Source: Coprothermobacter proteolyticus DSM 5265 (GTDB lineage Bacteria; Coprothermobacterota; Coprothermobacteria; Coprothermobacterales; Coprothermobacteraceae). From it: a stretch of DNA of 64,000 nucleotides. The DNA lies in NCBI RefSeq assembly GCF_000020945.1, contig NC_011295.1, positions 186,001 through 250,000 on the forward strand, written 5' to 3'. Shown one piece after another: positions 18,703 to 26,748 of the stretch. The notes beneath the pieces are model-generated. The model saw only the letters and a program-made list of their open reading frames with translations, did no database searches and was not told where the DNA came from. Positions within the stretch are counted from its first letter, which is position 1, and every line of letters starts with the position of its first letter. The translations under genes were made by a program, and so were the position numbers.

Positions 18703-19728
18703 TCAAAGTTGCTCTGCATTCATGCGTTCCATGGTTTCAGTCAACGCGGAGGGCTTCACCTGCAGCTTTTGGGTGTGCAAGAACAGATAATTTTCCGCTT
18801 TCACCTTAACCAAAGGCAAAGTCCTGGCTTTGCTGTAGCGTGCAGTAAGAAGGGCTGAAAGCTCCAAGACTTCTTCTGTGAGCTTTCCCCTTGACCGCAC
18901 AAGGGTAGTAGGGCCTGGTACATCGGTAAGTTCCACTTTGTAGTCCCATACTTTCATAAGGGCTCGCAAGCTATAACTTTCCTGCTCGTTTCTGGCTACC
19001 ACAATGAGATCGCTACCTGTCCAGAAATGCCTACCCACCTTTGCAAGTTCAAGGAAAGGTCTGTCAATATCATCTTTCCAGTATTGGAAGATTTTTTGAA
19101 GCCTTCGTGTAACGCTAATATCAGTAAGTAGGCATCCGCCAGCGGGCATGGGGTAGTCGTTTATGCCCAGTGTTTGCGCTAGCTCAAGTTGCCTTTGGCG
19201 AGATCTTCCTTGAATATCCAGCAGTAAGGAGCGGTTAACCCAGCCTTCTCTTTCTGGTTTTGTTGGTGGGAGTAGTTTTGCTGACAAAGGTCTGAGGATG
19301 AGATCCTGAGCACCACTGTCTTTTGCTACTGCCATGAGCCCTCCCATTTTTTGACTCTTTGGCCTTTGGTAAAGCACTTCACCAGTAATGATGAACTGTG
19401 CTTGCAGTGAAGGTAAAAGCTCTAATGCTTTTTTCACCATCAAGGCATGGCAGTCAATGCAGGGATTAAAAAACCTACCAAAACCGTGCTTTGGATTCTT
19501 CAGAACCTTTATAAGCTCATCGGTGATGTCCCAGGTTATAAGCGGTATGGCTAGTTGTTTAGCCGCTGTTCTGGCTCGATCTGCGTTAAAAAACGGGCTT
19601 TCAAAAGAGATGCCTATGACCTCGATGCCTTGATCCAAAATGAGCTTGGCTGCCAGCATGCTGTCTAAGCCACCCGAAAGCAAAGCAATGGCTCTAATAG
19701 GATTTGTTTGCGAAGTTCCTTGTGTCAT
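18703..19728 (-). CDS. PP-loop ATPase, ThiI/MnmA-like tRNA thiolation family
   Basis: A 341-residue protein. The N-terminal PP-loop LLSGGLDSMLAAKL (about residues 17-30) adenylates a substrate. A CxxC (FNPCIDCHAL, about 90) and Cys in PAGGCLLTD (about 196) are suited to sulfur transfer. The C-terminal part (about 225-300: DLIVVARNEQESYSLR, DVPGPTTLVRSRG) resembles the NFACT-R RNA-binding domain. Homologues are usually annotated as ThiI or 2-thiouridylase without proof. Its tRNA target is unknown. Confidence 0.7.
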   Translation of the reverse strand: MTQGTSQTNPIRAIALLSGGLDSMLAAKLILDQGIEVIGISFESPFFNADRARTAAKQLAIPLITWDITDELIKVLKNPKHGFGRFFNPCIDCHALMVKKALELLPSLQAQFIITGEVLYQRPKSQKMGGLMAVAKDSGAQDLILRPLSAKLLPPTKPEREGWVNRSLLLDIQGRSRQRQLELAQTLGINDYPMPAGGCLLTDISVTRRLQKIFQYWKDDIDRPFLELAKVGRHFWTGSDLIVVARNEQESYSLRALMKVWDYKVELTDVPGPTTLVRSRGKLTEEVLELSALLTARYSKARTLPLVKVKAENYLFLHTQKLQVKPSALTETMERMNAEQL

Positions 19729-19936
19729 GGTTTATATGTTACCAAGTTTGCAGAAGTGCTGTTTTGGGTTGCTACGAAACAATGAGATTAGGTGTTAATG
19801 GCTACCGGTTTATTCATACAAGTGAACAAGATGCTTACAGTCTCGCTGGATAAGGGGTTAAGGAAACTAGTGGTGAAGCTGCAACTTCAACCAATGCTGA
19901 CTTCACCGTTTTTTGCTGAATTACTAACAAGTGTTG

Positions 19937-19968
19937 TATAATTTGACCATAATGGTAAAAAGGTCAAA
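19937..19968 (+). promoter_or_regulatory. TetR-gene -10 box and overlapping operator-like inverted repeats
   Basis: TATAAT (19937-19942) lies 9 nt before the ATG at 19952, with TTGCTG (19913-19918, 18-nt spacer) as a possible -35. Two inverted repeats overlap the start codon: ACCAT-A-ATGGT (19946-19956), and TTTGACC (19942-19948) with GGTCAAA (19962-19968). This is what autorepression by the encoded regulator would look like. There is no ribosome site, so the mRNA may be leaderless. Confidence 0.5.
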
Positions 19969-20539
19969 TGATGAATTACGTGCAGAGATAGTCGGCTCCG
20001 CGAAGAGATTGTTCCAGCAATATGGCTACAAGAAGACTACTGTATCGGATATTGCAAAAGCTATGGGAAAGGTGAAATCAGCAATTTATTACTATTTTCC
20101 TGACAAGGAGTCGTTGCTGAGGGCAGTCATTGATGAGGAGATTGGAAAGCTTATACGAAGCATAAAAGATGCTGTGGGAAGAGCTTCAACTCCGGAAGAA
20201 AAGCTTAGAGCATACGCTCTCATTAGAAGCCTTGAAATTAGACGCTTGTCGACGGAGTACGCAAGGTTTCAGGAGGAATACGATCAGCTTTTTCCTCTGG
20301 TAAAGGAAATACATGAGCGTTATGACCACTTTGAGCGTGACACCTTAGAAGGCATTTTAGAAGTTGGTATGGAGCTGGGTCACTTTAATAAGACTGATTC
20401 AGAAGTGCTTGCAGATACTATTCTCTTGTGGCTAAAGGGTTTAGAAGCTCAGCTTAGTTCTTTTGGAAGCGAAGAAGCATTAAAGGAAGCAGTGGAACAC
20501 CTGGTAAATGTTTTACTTTTTGGAATAAAAGTGAGGTGA
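19952..20539 (+). CDS. TetR/AcrR family transcriptional regulator
   Basis: A 195-residue TetR-type repressor. The N-terminal HTH (about residues 10-55) reads LFQQYGYKKTTVSDIAKAMG followed by KSAIYYYFPDKESL, the family signature. The C-terminal ligand domain is not recognisable. ATG at 19952 is chosen over an in-frame upstream start because the latter would lie in the -10 box. The next gene starts 7 bp after its stop, so it probably co-regulates the adjacent reductase. Confidence 0.88.
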   Translation: MVKRSNDELRAEIVGSAKRLFQQYGYKKTTVSDIAKAMGKVKSAIYYYFPDKESLLRAVIDEEIGKLIRSIKDAVGRASTPEEKLRAYALIRSLEIRRLSTEYARFQEEYDQLFPLVKEIHERYDHFERDTLEGILEVGMELGHFNKTDSEVLADTILLWLKGLEAQLSSFGSEEALKEAVEHLVNVLLFGIKVR

Positions 20540-20546
20540 ATCCACT

Positions 20547-21542
20547 GTGTTAGTAGCAGTAACAGGTGCAACGGGGTTGGTTGGCAACAACGTGGTTAGG
20601 TTCTTTCTCAAGTTGGGTTTCGATATTTTAGCTGTGGTGCACCCGGAGGAGGGCTTGCAGTCCTTAGAGGGCTTAAGTGTCAGGGTGGTGCGTGCCGATA
20701 TAACGAACCCTGAGCAGATAAAAGAAGCGCTGAAAGGTGCAGAAGCGGTGGTGCATGCTGCTGGTTTAGTTAGCATAACTGAGGCCAGTAAGGATAAGTT
20801 GGAAGCTGTCAACGTGGAAGGTACCAAAAACGTCATTGAAGCGTGCAAAGCGAACGGTGTTAAGAAGCTGATCTACATAAGTTCCATACACGCTTTGCCT
20901 GCTGACGAGGAAGGTCCCATAAGAGAAACTAAAGACCTTTCAGTAAATCGAGTGCAGGGAGCTTACGCAAAAACTAAGGTAAAAGCAACGCTACTGGCGT
21001 TTCAGGCAGCGAAGGATGGACTATGGACTGTGGTTTTACATCCCACGGGCATTGTGGGACCCTATGATTTTCGCACGTCCATTGTAGGAAAGCTAATCAT
21101 AAATGCTCTTAGCGGTAAGCTGAAGTGGTATGTATCAGGGGGTTACGACTTTGTGGATGCACGTGATGTGGCAAAAGCCACTTACTTGGCACTAGAAAAG
21201 GGTAAATGCGGCGAGAACTACATTGTGGCAGGCGACTACATTTCCATGAAGGATTTTTTGGAGCAGTGCTTCAAAACGGCTGGCAAACCCTTTAATCTGA
21301 AAGAAATCCCCTATGGTCTAGCTTTGGCAGTCAGCCCCTTCATGGAATGGTATGAGGTCAGCAAAGGTAAAGAACCACAGATGAGCATCTATGCACTAAA
21401 GACTCTTCGAAGTAAAAGCGACATAGATAGCTCAAAGATCCGTGAAGAGTTGGGGTTTGAGCCCATGCCAATGACTCAAACAGTCAAGGATCTTACCAAC
21501 TGGTATTTAAGCAGAATGAAAGAGGCCGAAATTAGGCGATGA
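20547..21542 (+). CDS. NAD(P)-dependent epimerase/reductase (extended SDR, dihydroflavonol-reductase-like)
   Basis: A 331-residue extended short-chain dehydrogenase. The N-terminal VTGATGLVGNNV (about residues 4-15) binds NAD(P). Ser in YISSIHA and the YAKTK pair (about 140-144) form the catalytic Ser-Tyr-Lys. The closest general type is dihydroflavonol-4-reductase-like bacterial proteins whose substrates are mostly unknown. It starts with GTG behind GTGAGGTG and follows the TetR gene by 7 bp. Confidence 0.82.
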   Translation: MLVAVTGATGLVGNNVVRFFLKLGFDILAVVHPEEGLQSLEGLSVRVVRADITNPEQIKEALKGAEAVVHAAGLVSITEASKDKLEAVNVEGTKNVIEACKANGVKKLIYISSIHALPADEEGPIRETKDLSVNRVQGAYAKTKVKATLLAFQAAKDGLWTVVLHPTGIVGPYDFRTSIVGKLIINALSGKLKWYVSGGYDFVDARDVAKATYLALEKGKCGENYIVAGDYISMKDFLEQCFKTAGKPFNLKEIPYGLALAVSPFMEWYEVSKGKEPQMSIYALKTLRSKSDIDSSKIREELGFEPMPMTQTVKDLTNWYLSRMKEAEIRR

Positions 21543-21590
21543 AAAGAAATACAGCAGCTAAAATGCCGTTTGGGGGGAGGTGAAAACTCT

Positions 21591-21824
21591 ATGAGAAAGG
21601 GCGTTGTGGACAGTTTTGAAGATAATGGGGAACTGGTAGTTATTGAATTGGAAGATAAAACCACAATTGCAGTACCAAAGGATAAGTTCATATGTGAAGT
21701 GCATGTAAATGATGTGGTATATGAAACAGAATCAGGCATGTGGCAGGTGGACAGAGAGGAGACAAAAAGCAAGCTTGAAGAGGTGCAAAACCTCATGGAT
21801 GAACTTTGGGAGAAAGAAGAGTGA
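21591..21824 (+). CDS. DUF3006 domain protein
   Basis: A 77-residue DUF3006 protein: KGVVDSFEDNGELVVIELE, then a short acidic C-terminal helix. A GGGGGGAGGTG site precedes the ATG. The stop overlaps the next start by one base (TGATG), so it is coupled to the metallo-hydrolase gene. DUF3006 genes commonly sit beside ComEC-like metallo-hydrolases in Firmicutes, but their role is not known. Confidence 0.85.
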   Translation: MRKGVVDSFEDNGELVVIELEDKTTIAVPKDKFICEVHVNDVVYETESGMWQVDREETKSKLEEVQNLMDELWEKEE

Positions 21825-23077
21825 TGCTCGGAAATAGTAAAAACGCTAAACTGCTTGCAGCATCGTTTTTTCTTTTGCTTTTAATCGGTCTTACTGCTTA
21901 CAGTTTTACGTTTACCGCTCAACACAGCTCTGACCTTGTAGTCAGCCACATCGACGTTGGTCAAGGCTTGTCTGTATTAGTGCAGTTTCCTAATGGGACA
22001 GCCATGCTCTATGATGCAGGACCAAATAAGTCTGCTGAGACCATCGTAAATTACCTCAAAAGCCATTCTGTAAGTAAAATTGATGCGCTTATTTTAAGCC
22101 ATCCTGATAGCGACCACATAGGGGCAGCAGACGAAGTAATAGAGAGTTTTACCATTGGTTCTTTCTACATGCCAAAAGTGGCTCACAGCACGCAGAGTTA
22201 TTTAGACGTACTCAGTGCAGCCAAGGCCAAGGAGCTTACCATAAAAACAGCTAAGAAAGGAGTAACAATTTCTCTGGACCCAGAGGTAAAGGTGACCATG
22301 TGGGGGCCTGTGAAGGAATACGACCTTGACGACACGAATAACTGGTCAGCTGTGGTGTCAATTACTTACGGCAGTACTTCTTTCTTACTCACAGGTGATG
22401 CTGGGCAGGAAGCAGAAAATGACATGATAAACACCGGAGTTGTGGAGCCACAAACTGTTCTTCAGGTGGGTCATCACGGCTCTAAATACTCTACCTCCAC
22501 GGAGTTTTTGAGCGCTGTGACGCCCACATATGCAGTAATCTCAGTGGGAGAAAACAGCTACGGCCATCCATCAGAAGAAACCTTAAGCAGACTGCAAAGC
22601 TACAATGTTCATGTGTTCCGTACAGATAAGCAGGGAACTGTGGTAGCAACAAGCGATGGTAAAACTATTACCTGGAACGTAGAGCCTATCAGTTGGGAAG
22701 ACAGTTCACAAGCTAGCCCTACTACTTCTCAAACCGACTCTGCATCCACAGCTACACCTAACCAAGAAGCTCTTCCCAAAGTGGTTATCATAAGCAAGGA
22801 TCTCAAAGAAGAAATAGTGGTAATCCAGAACAACGATGCAGTTGACATAGATATGAGCGGTTGGAGTCTTGTAAGCGTGAAGGGCGATCAAGTTTTTACT
22901 TTCCCTGAAGGGTTCCGCCTTGGGAAAGGTAAAACAGTTACGATAACTTCAGGCTTTAAGGCATACGAGGATTCGCCAAGTGTGCTCAAATGGACTTCCT
23001 CTACCATATGGAACAATGATGGAGATCCAGCGGAACTATTGGACGACAAGGGTCGGCTGGTTAGCTCACTACCTTGA
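21824..23077 (+). CDS. secreted ComEC-like metallo-beta-lactamase-fold hydrolase with lamin tail domain
   Basis: A 417-residue exported protein. A signal or anchor segment (about residues 8-28) is followed by an MBL-fold nuclease-like domain (about 40-285): SHIDVGQGLSVLV, ILSHPDSDHIGA (metal ligands), LLTGDAG and VGHHGSKYST. After a Ser/Thr/Gln-rich linker (about 290-315), a C-terminal lamin tail domain (about 318-417) has SGWSLVSVKGDQVFTFPEG and WNNDGDPAELLD. The pairing suggests an extracellular nuclease or DNA-processing role. The start is set by the TGATG overlap with DUF3006. Confidence 0.85.
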   Translation: MLGNSKNAKLLAASFFLLLLIGLTAYSFTFTAQHSSDLVVSHIDVGQGLSVLVQFPNGTAMLYDAGPNKSAETIVNYLKSHSVSKIDALILSHPDSDHIGAADEVIESFTIGSFYMPKVAHSTQSYLDVLSAAKAKELTIKTAKKGVTISLDPEVKVTMWGPVKEYDLDDTNNWSAVVSITYGSTSFLLTGDAGQEAENDMINTGVVEPQTVLQVGHHGSKYSTSTEFLSAVTPTYAVISVGENSYGHPSEETLSRLQSYNVHVFRTDKQGTVVATSDGKTITWNVEPISWEDSSQASPTTSQTDSASTATPNQEALPKVVIISKDLKEEIVVIQNNDAVDIDMSGWSLVSVKGDQVFTFPEGFRLGKGKTVTITSGFKAYEDSPSVLKWTSSTIWNNDGDPAELLDDKGRLVSSLP

Positions 23078-23195
23078 GAGAATCTGTTAGGAATTTTACA
23101 GATAGTATTTCTTGGCTTACTCTAAATGACTGACCTGCACCCACAAAGTACAGCAGATTATTGGCCATGGAAGTAAGTGTAAGGAGTATCATTTT

Positions 23196-23291
23196 TGGCG
23201 GGAGCATGTGGGAATCGAACCCACCCCTCGCCTTTTTGGACGAGGAACCGGATTTGAAGTCCGGCAGGCACACCAGCACCCTTCTGCTCCC
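23196..23291 (-). tRNA. selC: tRNA-Sec (anticodon UCA)
   Basis: A 96-nt selenocysteine tRNA with encoded CCA. The anticodon loop is CTTCAAA on a 5-bp stem CCGGA/TCCGG, so the anticodon is UCA, which reads UGA. The hallmarks of tRNA-Sec are present: a 6-bp D stem closing a 4-nt loop (GGGTGC-TGGT-GTGCCT, with G-U pairs), a long variable arm built on CCTCG/CGAGG, a 5-bp T stem GTGGG/CCCAC, and an extended acceptor stem. The eighth acceptor pair is G8 opposite A rather than a Watson-Crick pair. It lies divergent from the csd-yedF-grdX genes. Confidence 0.96.
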
Positions 23292-23372
23292 ACATTCATT
23301 ATAGATCAAGCCTTGTTCAGGTGCTGTGTGAAGTTTCTCTTTTTCGGTGATAAACTGAGAAAGGTACATGCC

Positions 23373-24539
23373 ATGAGAGAAACGTTTGATAGAAAAATCA
23401 TTTACTTAGACAACGCAGCCACTTCTTGGCCTAAACCTGAAGCAGTGTATGAGGCTGTGGATCACGCCATGCGTTACAGCGGTAATGCCAGTAGAAGCGG
23501 TCACAGACTTGCTTTGGAGGCTGACAGGCTTTTATACCAAACTAGGAAATTGTTGGCTTCATTTTTCAATGTGCAGGACCCAGCACAGGTTGTGTTCACG
23601 AAGAACTGCACTGAAGCTCTGAATGTGGCACTAAAGGGATTGCTTAAAGTGGGAGACCATGTTATTACCACCAGTATGGAGCACAACTCTGTGTTAAGAC
23701 CACTAAGTAGACTACAAAGGAGCGGCGTTGAGGTAACTGTACTGCAGGCAAATAAAGAAGGTTATGTGACACCCAAGCAAATTGCCGAAGCAATCAGGGG
23801 CAATACAAAACTCATAGCAGTAACCCACGCTTCAAATGTGGTTGGTACCATTATGCCCGTTGCTGATATTGGTAAAGTGGCTCATGATCACGGTGTACTT
23901 TTCTTGGTGGATGCGGCACAGACAGCAGGCGTTTTGCCTATTGACATGGAACAGTGTTTCATAGATGTGCTGTGCGTTCCTGGTCATAAAAGCCTCATGG
24001 GACCTTCAGGGACGGGCGCCTTGCTTGTTAGAGAAGGCATTGTGGTAGAACCTCTGATTGAGGGAGGGACAGGAAGCCTTTCTGAATCCATTGAACAGCC
24101 GTCTTTCATGCCTGACAGGTTGGAGAGTGGCACGCTAAATGTTGTTGGCATTGCTGGATTGAAAGCCGGCTTAGAGTTCATCATGGGGAAAGGTTTGTCC
24201 AACATACGCCAGCATGAGCAAAAGTTGACAAAGATGCTTTTGGAAGGTTTAAGTGAACTGGATAACGTCACGGTTTACGGTCCCAAAGATGTTGAACGCA
24301 TGGTTGGGGTAGTTTCCGCAGTTGTAAAGGGTGTAGATCCAGCCAGAGTAAGTGCCTTGTTGGATCAAGAATACGGCATCGCTACAAGACCGGGGCTGCA
24401 CTGTGCGCCACTGGCACATAAAAGCATTGGTACTTTTGAGACGGGAACGGTGAGATTTTCAGTGGGATTCTTCAACACCCTAGAGGACATCGAAGAGACT
24501 ATTCGAGCCATGAAACACATTGTAAAGGAATATGGCTAA
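23373..24539 (+). CDS. csd: cysteine desulfurase-like PLP enzyme of selenium metabolism
   Basis: A 388-residue class V aminotransferase-fold enzyme. The PLP lysine is in CVPGHKSLMGPSGTG (about residue 206), the His in THASNVVGT, and a catalytic Cys in RPGLHCAPLAHKS (about 345). Enzymes of this subfamily often sit beside selD or yedF and may release Se from selenocysteine or S from cysteine. ATG at 23373 is chosen since upstream in-frame codons run into the tRNA gene; AGAAAGG lies 8 nt before it. It is followed by yedF. Confidence 0.85.
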   Translation: MRETFDRKIIYLDNAATSWPKPEAVYEAVDHAMRYSGNASRSGHRLALEADRLLYQTRKLLASFFNVQDPAQVVFTKNCTEALNVALKGLLKVGDHVITTSMEHNSVLRPLSRLQRSGVEVTVLQANKEGYVTPKQIAEAIRGNTKLIAVTHASNVVGTIMPVADIGKVAHDHGVLFLVDAAQTAGVLPIDMEQCFIDVLCVPGHKSLMGPSGTGALLVREGIVVEPLIEGGTGSLSESIEQPSFMPDRLESGTLNVVGIAGLKAGLEFIMGKGLSNIRQHEQKLTKMLLEGLSELDNVTVYGPKDVERMVGVVSAVVKGVDPARVSALLDQEYGIATRPGLHCAPLAHKSIGTFETGTVRFSVGFFNTLEDIEETIRAMKHIVKEYG

Positions 24540-24562
24540 AAAGGAGGGAGGAGTAAGAAACT

Positions 24563-25192
24563 ATGGAAAACGATAACAACATCATAGTGGATGCTCGAGG
24601 TAAAGCGTGCCCTACACCAGTCATAATGACTAAGAAGGCAGTGGAATCAGCTCCAGGTAAGACTGTCACAGTCATCGTTGATAACGAAGTTGCCAAGGAG
24701 AACGTTTCAAAGTTTGCTGCCAGTATTAGTTATGATGTGGCTGTAGAAAGTAGGGAAGGTCTGTACTATCTCACACTAACACCTCCGGGTGGAGTAGCTC
24801 AGCCCGTAACGATGGAAAATCAGCCTGATGTAATGAAGTGTGAGAGTACACTGGAAAGTCAAACGTATGTGGTAGTAGTTACTACTGATACGTTTGGTCA
24901 AGGCGATTCAACGCTTGGCAAGCTTCTCATGAAGAATTACATTTATGCCCTTAAAGAGCTTGATAACAAGCCAAGCTCTATCATATTTTTGAACAGGGGC
25001 GTATTTCTTACTACGGAAGGTTCTGAGGTCATAAATGATCTAAAAGAACTGGAGAAGATTGGAGTGGAAATCATCTCCTGCGGTACTTGCCTGGATTACT
25101 ACAATCTAAAAGAGAAACTTCAGGTAGGCAGTGTGGGTAATATGTACACCATTGCAGAAAAGATGAGCAAAAGCCGGGCGGTGGTCTTATAA
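24563..25192 (+). CDS. yedF: selenium metabolism protein YedF (TusA + DsrE-like domains)
   Basis: A 209-residue two-domain protein. Residues 1-75 are a TusA/SirA-like sulfur carrier with the CPxP motif in ARGKACPTPVIMTKKAVE (Cys about 16). Residues about 95-205 are a DsrE-like domain with ISCGTCLDYYN (CxxC near 172). This is the architecture of the selenium-linked YedF family, found in organisms that make selenoproteins. Its lying between a cysteine-desulfurase-like gene and grdX suggests it carries selenium toward SelD. A strong GGAGGGAGGAG site precedes the ATG. Confidence 0.88.
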   Translation: MENDNNIIVDARGKACPTPVIMTKKAVESAPGKTVTVIVDNEVAKENVSKFAASISYDVAVESREGLYYLTLTPPGGVAQPVTMENQPDVMKCESTLESQTYVVVVTTDTFGQGDSTLGKLLMKNYIYALKELDNKPSSIIFLNRGVFLTTEGSEVINDLKELEKIGVEIISCGTCLDYYNLKEKLQVGSVGNMYTIAEKMSKSRAVVL

Positions 25193-25203
25193 GACCAAAA
25201 ATC

Positions 25204-25554
25204 TTGGTTGTTACTAATAACAAGAAGGTTTTGGAGACTTATCCAAATCAAGTGCAGTTTATTGAGGGTTCTGTTTTGGACGTGTTTCTTCAGTGTGAGC
25301 AGCTGCTAAAGGAGGGGTACGATTTAGTCACGCACCCTTTAAGCGGTAACCTACAAGTGAGCAAGACGCCGTTTAAATCGGTTGTACTCGAAAGGTCTAA
25401 TGAGAATGTACAACCAAAAAGTTTGGAGCTTATTAGGTTGTGCATTGAGAAGGTCAAGGAAGGGCAGCCTATTAGCTACCCCGATGCTGTTCTTGAGGAT
25501 TTTGCTTTTTTGGATTTGGAGCTTATAAAAGAGCCGCTGGAAGAGCTTCTTTAG
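25204..25554 (+). CDS. grdX: GrdX-like protein
   Basis: A 116-residue protein matching GrdX, the small protein of unknown function usually encoded first in glycine reductase operons. It shows the expected VVTNNKKVLETYP start, VQFIEGSVLDVF and GYDLVTHPLSGNLQVSKTPFKS (about 40-61). Here it is 7 kb from the grd operon, behind csd and yedF. The start seems to be TTG at 25204; there is no ribosome site, and it begins 11 nt after the yedF stop, so translation is likely coupled. A terminator stem overlaps its 3' end. Confidence 0.8.
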   Translation: MVVTNNKKVLETYPNQVQFIEGSVLDVFLQCEQLLKEGYDLVTHPLSGNLQVSKTPFKSVVLERSNENVQPKSLELIRLCIEKVKEGQPISYPDAVLEDFAFLDLELIKEPLEELL

Positions 25555-25576
25555 GTGTGTAGAGTTCGCCAGCGGC
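25533..25576. terminator. bidirectional terminator between grdX and glycerate kinase
   Basis: An 8-bp stem GCCGCTGG (25533-25540) with CCAGCGGC (25569-25576) and a 28-nt loop. The left arm lies in the last codons of grdX. T-rich sequence follows on the plus strand (TTCTTCATTT) and on the minus strand (TCTTTTAT), so it can end both convergent transcripts. The same 8-bp stem forms the core of the terminator at 5222. Confidence 0.6.
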
Positions 25577-25584
25577 TTCTTCAT

Positions 25585-26730
25585 TTAACCTTCTTTTGTC
25601 AAAGCAACTAACAGTCTACCGATGTTCTGTGCTATGTCCACAAGCAAGCTGTAGGCATTCTCCATTGCCTCTTGTAGCGATACGGGCCCATTGGCTATGG
25701 AAAATGCAGCAATTACTCCTTGATTGAAGAGTTCCTGGTATCCCTCACCCAAAGCACCTGAGATAAGAAGTACTGGTTTTCCCATACGTTTACCCAACTT
25801 TGCTACACCCGATGGCGCTTTGCCAAATTGAGCTGTTTGATAATCTGTTCTGCCTTCGCCTGTTATGATGATGTCAGATTGAGCAGCTAACGTGTCCATG
25901 TGCGTAGCTTCCATGACAACGTCTATGCCTGGGCGCATTTGAGCATCTAAAAAGGTTTTAAAAGCAAAGCCTAAGCCACCTGCAGCGCCAGCCCCTGGGT
26001 CATTTCTATGGTCTTCGCCCAAAACACTAGCTACAACATCTGCAAGGTGAGAAAGGTTTCTGTCCAGCAGTTTAACCATGTCAGGGGTTGCCCCTTTTTG
26101 TGGACCGTAAACAGCTGAGGCACCGTTTTCTCCGCACAGGGGATTATCCACATCACATGCAACAATGAACTGAGCATTCTTAAGCCTCGAATCCATGCCT
26201 TTTAGGTCAATAGTTGCCACCTTGTCCAGGTTGCCTCCGCCACAAGGTACCTCTTTTCCAGCATCATCTAAAAACTTGATGCCAAGTGCCTGTAGCATGC
26301 CAACGCCTGCATCGTTGGTGGCACTTCCACCTATGCCCACAATGAACCTGCTGCATCCACGGTCAAGTGCGTTCATAATGAGCTGACCAGTGCCGTAAGT
26401 GGTGGTCACTAAAGGGTTACGCTGGTGTGTTGGTACCAAGCTTAACCCAGAAGCTGCAGCCATTTCAATTACAGCTGTGCCATCGGGTAAAATGCCGTAA
26501 AAGCTGTGCACGGGCTTGCCCAATGGACCTGTAACGGTTAGTTCAATCAGCTGACCACCAAGGGCGCTAAGGAAGGCATCAACCGTACCTTCGCCACCGT
26601 CAGCAATGGGTACTTTCACTACTTCAAAAACTCCTTGGCATGCTTTGAGCAAACCCTCTTCGATAGCTTGACAAACTTGTTTTGAAGAAAGGCTGCCTTT
26701 GTAAGAATCTGGTGCTACCAATATTTTCAT
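25585..26730 (-). CDS. glxK: glycerate kinase (GlxK/GarK family)
   Basis: A 381-residue type I glycerate kinase that phosphorylates glycerate to 2-phosphoglycerate. Motifs include the start MKILVAPDSYKGSLSS, PIADGGEGTVDAFL (about 41-54), GIGGSATNDAGVGML (about 132-146) and ITGEGRTDYQT (about 285). The length is typical. It lies 18 bp downstream of a GntP-type permease on the same strand, so the pair likely imports and uses glycerate or a related hydroxy acid. Confidence 0.92.
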   Translation of the reverse strand: MKILVAPDSYKGSLSSKQVCQAIEEGLLKACQGVFEVVKVPIADGGEGTVDAFLSALGGQLIELTVTGPLGKPVHSFYGILPDGTAVIEMAAASGLSLVPTHQRNPLVTTTYGTGQLIMNALDRGCSRFIVGIGGSATNDAGVGMLQALGIKFLDDAGKEVPCGGGNLDKVATIDLKGMDSRLKNAQFIVACDVDNPLCGENGASAVYGPQKGATPDMVKLLDRNLSHLADVVASVLGEDHRNDPGAGAAGGLGFAFKTFLDAQMRPGIDVVMEATHMDTLAAQSDIIITGEGRTDYQTAQFGKAPSGVAKLGKRMGKPVLLISGALGEGYQELFNQGVIAAFSIANGPVSLQEAMENAYSLLVDIAQNIGRLLVALTKEG

Positions 26731-26748
26731 GTGGTGGTCACCTATTCT

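Noticed and set aside
23208-23372. Longer csd reading that starts inside the tRNA-Sec region
   Set aside because: It is translated across the antisense of the tRNA gene and adds 55 residues with no family match. The ATG at 23373 begins the fold.
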